DNA of 6,543 bases. Source: Planctomycetota bacterium (GTDB lineage: Bacteria > Planctomycetota > SBBH01 > JACQRN01). The notes below the pieces were generated by a model. It worked only from the letters and a program-made list of their open reading frames with translations, was not told the origin of the DNA and searched no databases. The translations under genes and the position numbers were made by a program. Of this stretch, positions 5,483 to 6,543 are shown in pieces; position 1 is the stretch's first letter; each line of letters starts with the position of its first letter. The stretch covers positions 1 to 6,543 of the forward strand of contig JACQRN010000118.1 in NCBI GenBank assembly GCA_016206515.1, in the 5' to 3' direction.

Positions 5483-6543
5483 ATGCCTACCGCCAGAATC
5501 CCGGGCCGGCTCCCCGCCGGCGTGCGTCCGACGAGGTACGACGTGTCGCTGCGGGTCGACCCGCGGCGGGAGCGGTTCGAGGGGACGGTCTCGATCGCGC
5601 TCGCCGTCGAGGTCCCCACCCGCACGATCTTCCTCCATGCCCTCGACATCGCCGCGAAGCGGGTCGTCCTGAAGGGGGCGGGCGGCCGGTCGATCCCGGG
5701 GACCCTCGCACGCGCGACCGCGCAGGGGAGCGAGCCGGACGAGGGGGAGGTCGAGATCTCCCTCTCCCAGGAGGCTTCGGCCGGCGCCGCGACGCTGGAG
5801 ATCGCGTATGACGCCCCGTTCAACGGGCAGATGGCGGGGCTCTACCGGGTGAAGGACCGGGACGACTGGTACGCCTTCACCCAGTTCGAGGCGGCCGACG
5901 CGCGCCGCTGCTTCCCGTGCTTCGACGAGCCTTCGTTCAAGGTGCCGCTGCGCGCGACGGTCGCGGTTCCCGACGGGATGCTCGCCTTCTCGAACGGTCC
6001 GGAGGAGTCCCGTCAGACCCGCGACGGATGGACGACCTTCACGTTCCTGGAGACGCCACCCCTCCCGACGTACCTGGTGGCGTTCGTGGCCGGGGCGCTC
6101 GACGTCGTGCAGTACCGGGGCCGGTGCGCAACGCCCCTGCGGGCGCTCGCGGCGCGGGGGAAGGGGGAGCAGACGGAGCTTGCGCTCCGCTTCTCGGCGG
6201 AGCTGCTGGGGGTCCTCGAGGAGTATTTCGGGCGGCCGTACCCGTACGCCAAGCTCGACATCGCCGCGCTTCCGGAGTTCTCCTCGGGCGCGATGGAGAA
6301 CGCGGGGCTCATCACTTTCCGGGAGGAGCTGCTGCTCGGGTACGAGAGGACGGCGACGCGCTCCCGCCTGCGGTCGATGGCGAACGTGATCGCGCACGAG
6401 ATCTCGCACCAATGGTTCGGGAACCTCGTGACGATGCGCTGGTGGGACGACCTGTGGCTGAACGAGTCGTTCGCGACGTTCATGGCGACGATCGCGATGG
6501 TCGGCGCGACGCGCTGGACGAGCTATTGGACGCGCTTCGGCAC
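5483..6543 (+). CDS. M1-family zinc aminopeptidase (N-terminal part, cut by the window end)
   Basis: The first 353 residues of a gluzincin aminopeptidase that continues past the window. Full M1 enzymes usually have about 600-880 residues. An N-terminal beta domain (about 1-205) begins with RYDVSLRVDP and contains the family stretch TQFEAADARRCFPCFDEP at 133-150. The peptide-binding exopeptidase motif GAMEN is at 269-273. The zinc site is HEISH at 305-309 with the third ligand E328 exactly 18 residues after the second His (HExxH-x18-E), and E306 is the catalytic base. The catalytic Tyr lies beyond the end. No signal peptide is seen, so a cytoplasmic role in removing N-terminal residues from peptides is likely. 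The ATG at 5483 is the only sensible start, as the next in-frame Met is residue 117. Its ribosome site is weak, so translation may depend on coupling to the VKOR gene 8 bases upstream. Confidence 0.93.
   Translation, partial: MPTARIPGRLPAGVRPTRYDVSLRVDPRRERFEGTVSIALAVEVPTRTIFLHALDIAAKRVVLKGAGGRSIPGTLARATAQGSEPDEGEVEISLSQEASAGAATLEIAYDAPFNGQMAGLYRVKDRDDWYAFTQFEAADARRCFPCFDEPSFKVPLRATVAVPDGMLAFSNGPEESRQTRDGWTTFTFLETPPLPTYLVAFVAGALDVVQYRGRCATPLRALAARGKGEQTELALRFSAELLGVLEEYFGRPYPYAKLDIAALPEFSSGAMENAGLITFREELLLGYERTATRSRLRSMANVIAHEISHQWFGNLVTMRWWDDLWLNESFATFMATIAMVGATRWTSYWTRFG

Overview
This is a GC-rich window (about 70% by eye) whose confident genes all lie on the + strand with almost no space between them. 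It is clearly bacterial: zinc-finger/FecR anti-sigma protein, type II secretion/type IV pilus-like pseudopilin, bacterial VKOR and M1 aminopeptidase. The gene types and codon use would suit a GC-rich Deltaproteobacteria-like, Acidobacteriota, NC10 or Planctomycetota lineage. The sequence alone does not settle which.

Region A (1-4295) looks like a surface-signalling and surface-structure unit. The first 52 bases read as the last residues of an upstream gene, plausibly an ECF sigma factor. A membrane anti-sigma-like protein follows (109-1092), with two tandem H-x3-C-x2-C zinc modules, one membrane helix and an extracytoplasmic FecR domain. It overlaps by 4 bases a very large (1068 aa) GspK-like minor pseudopilin (1089-4295). 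The pseudopilin has a prepilin-type N-terminus, GspK-like 'INVN' and 'VNLNTA' motifs, two pairs of EF-hand-like calcium loops, a LamG/concanavalin-like domain and an unassigned C-terminal module. An 11-G tract lies in its coding sequence.

Region B (4292-6543) looks like a separate housekeeping operon. A good sigma70-type promoter overlaps the stop codon of the pseudopilin gene, and its predicted transcription start falls on the ATG of the next gene, which suggests a leaderless transcript. That gene is a HAD-family hydrolase (4327-5040). It overlaps by 4 bases a VKOR-family thiol oxidoreductase (5037-5474), and 8 bases later comes an M1 zinc aminopeptidase (from 5483) cut off by the window end.

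In the favoured model, Region A couples transcription to a large calcium-stabilised, LamG-tipped pilus or secretion pseudopilin. VKOR in Region B could supply disulfide bonds to exported proteins. This coupling is inference. No RNA genes, CRISPR arrays, insertion sequences or convincing terminators were seen.
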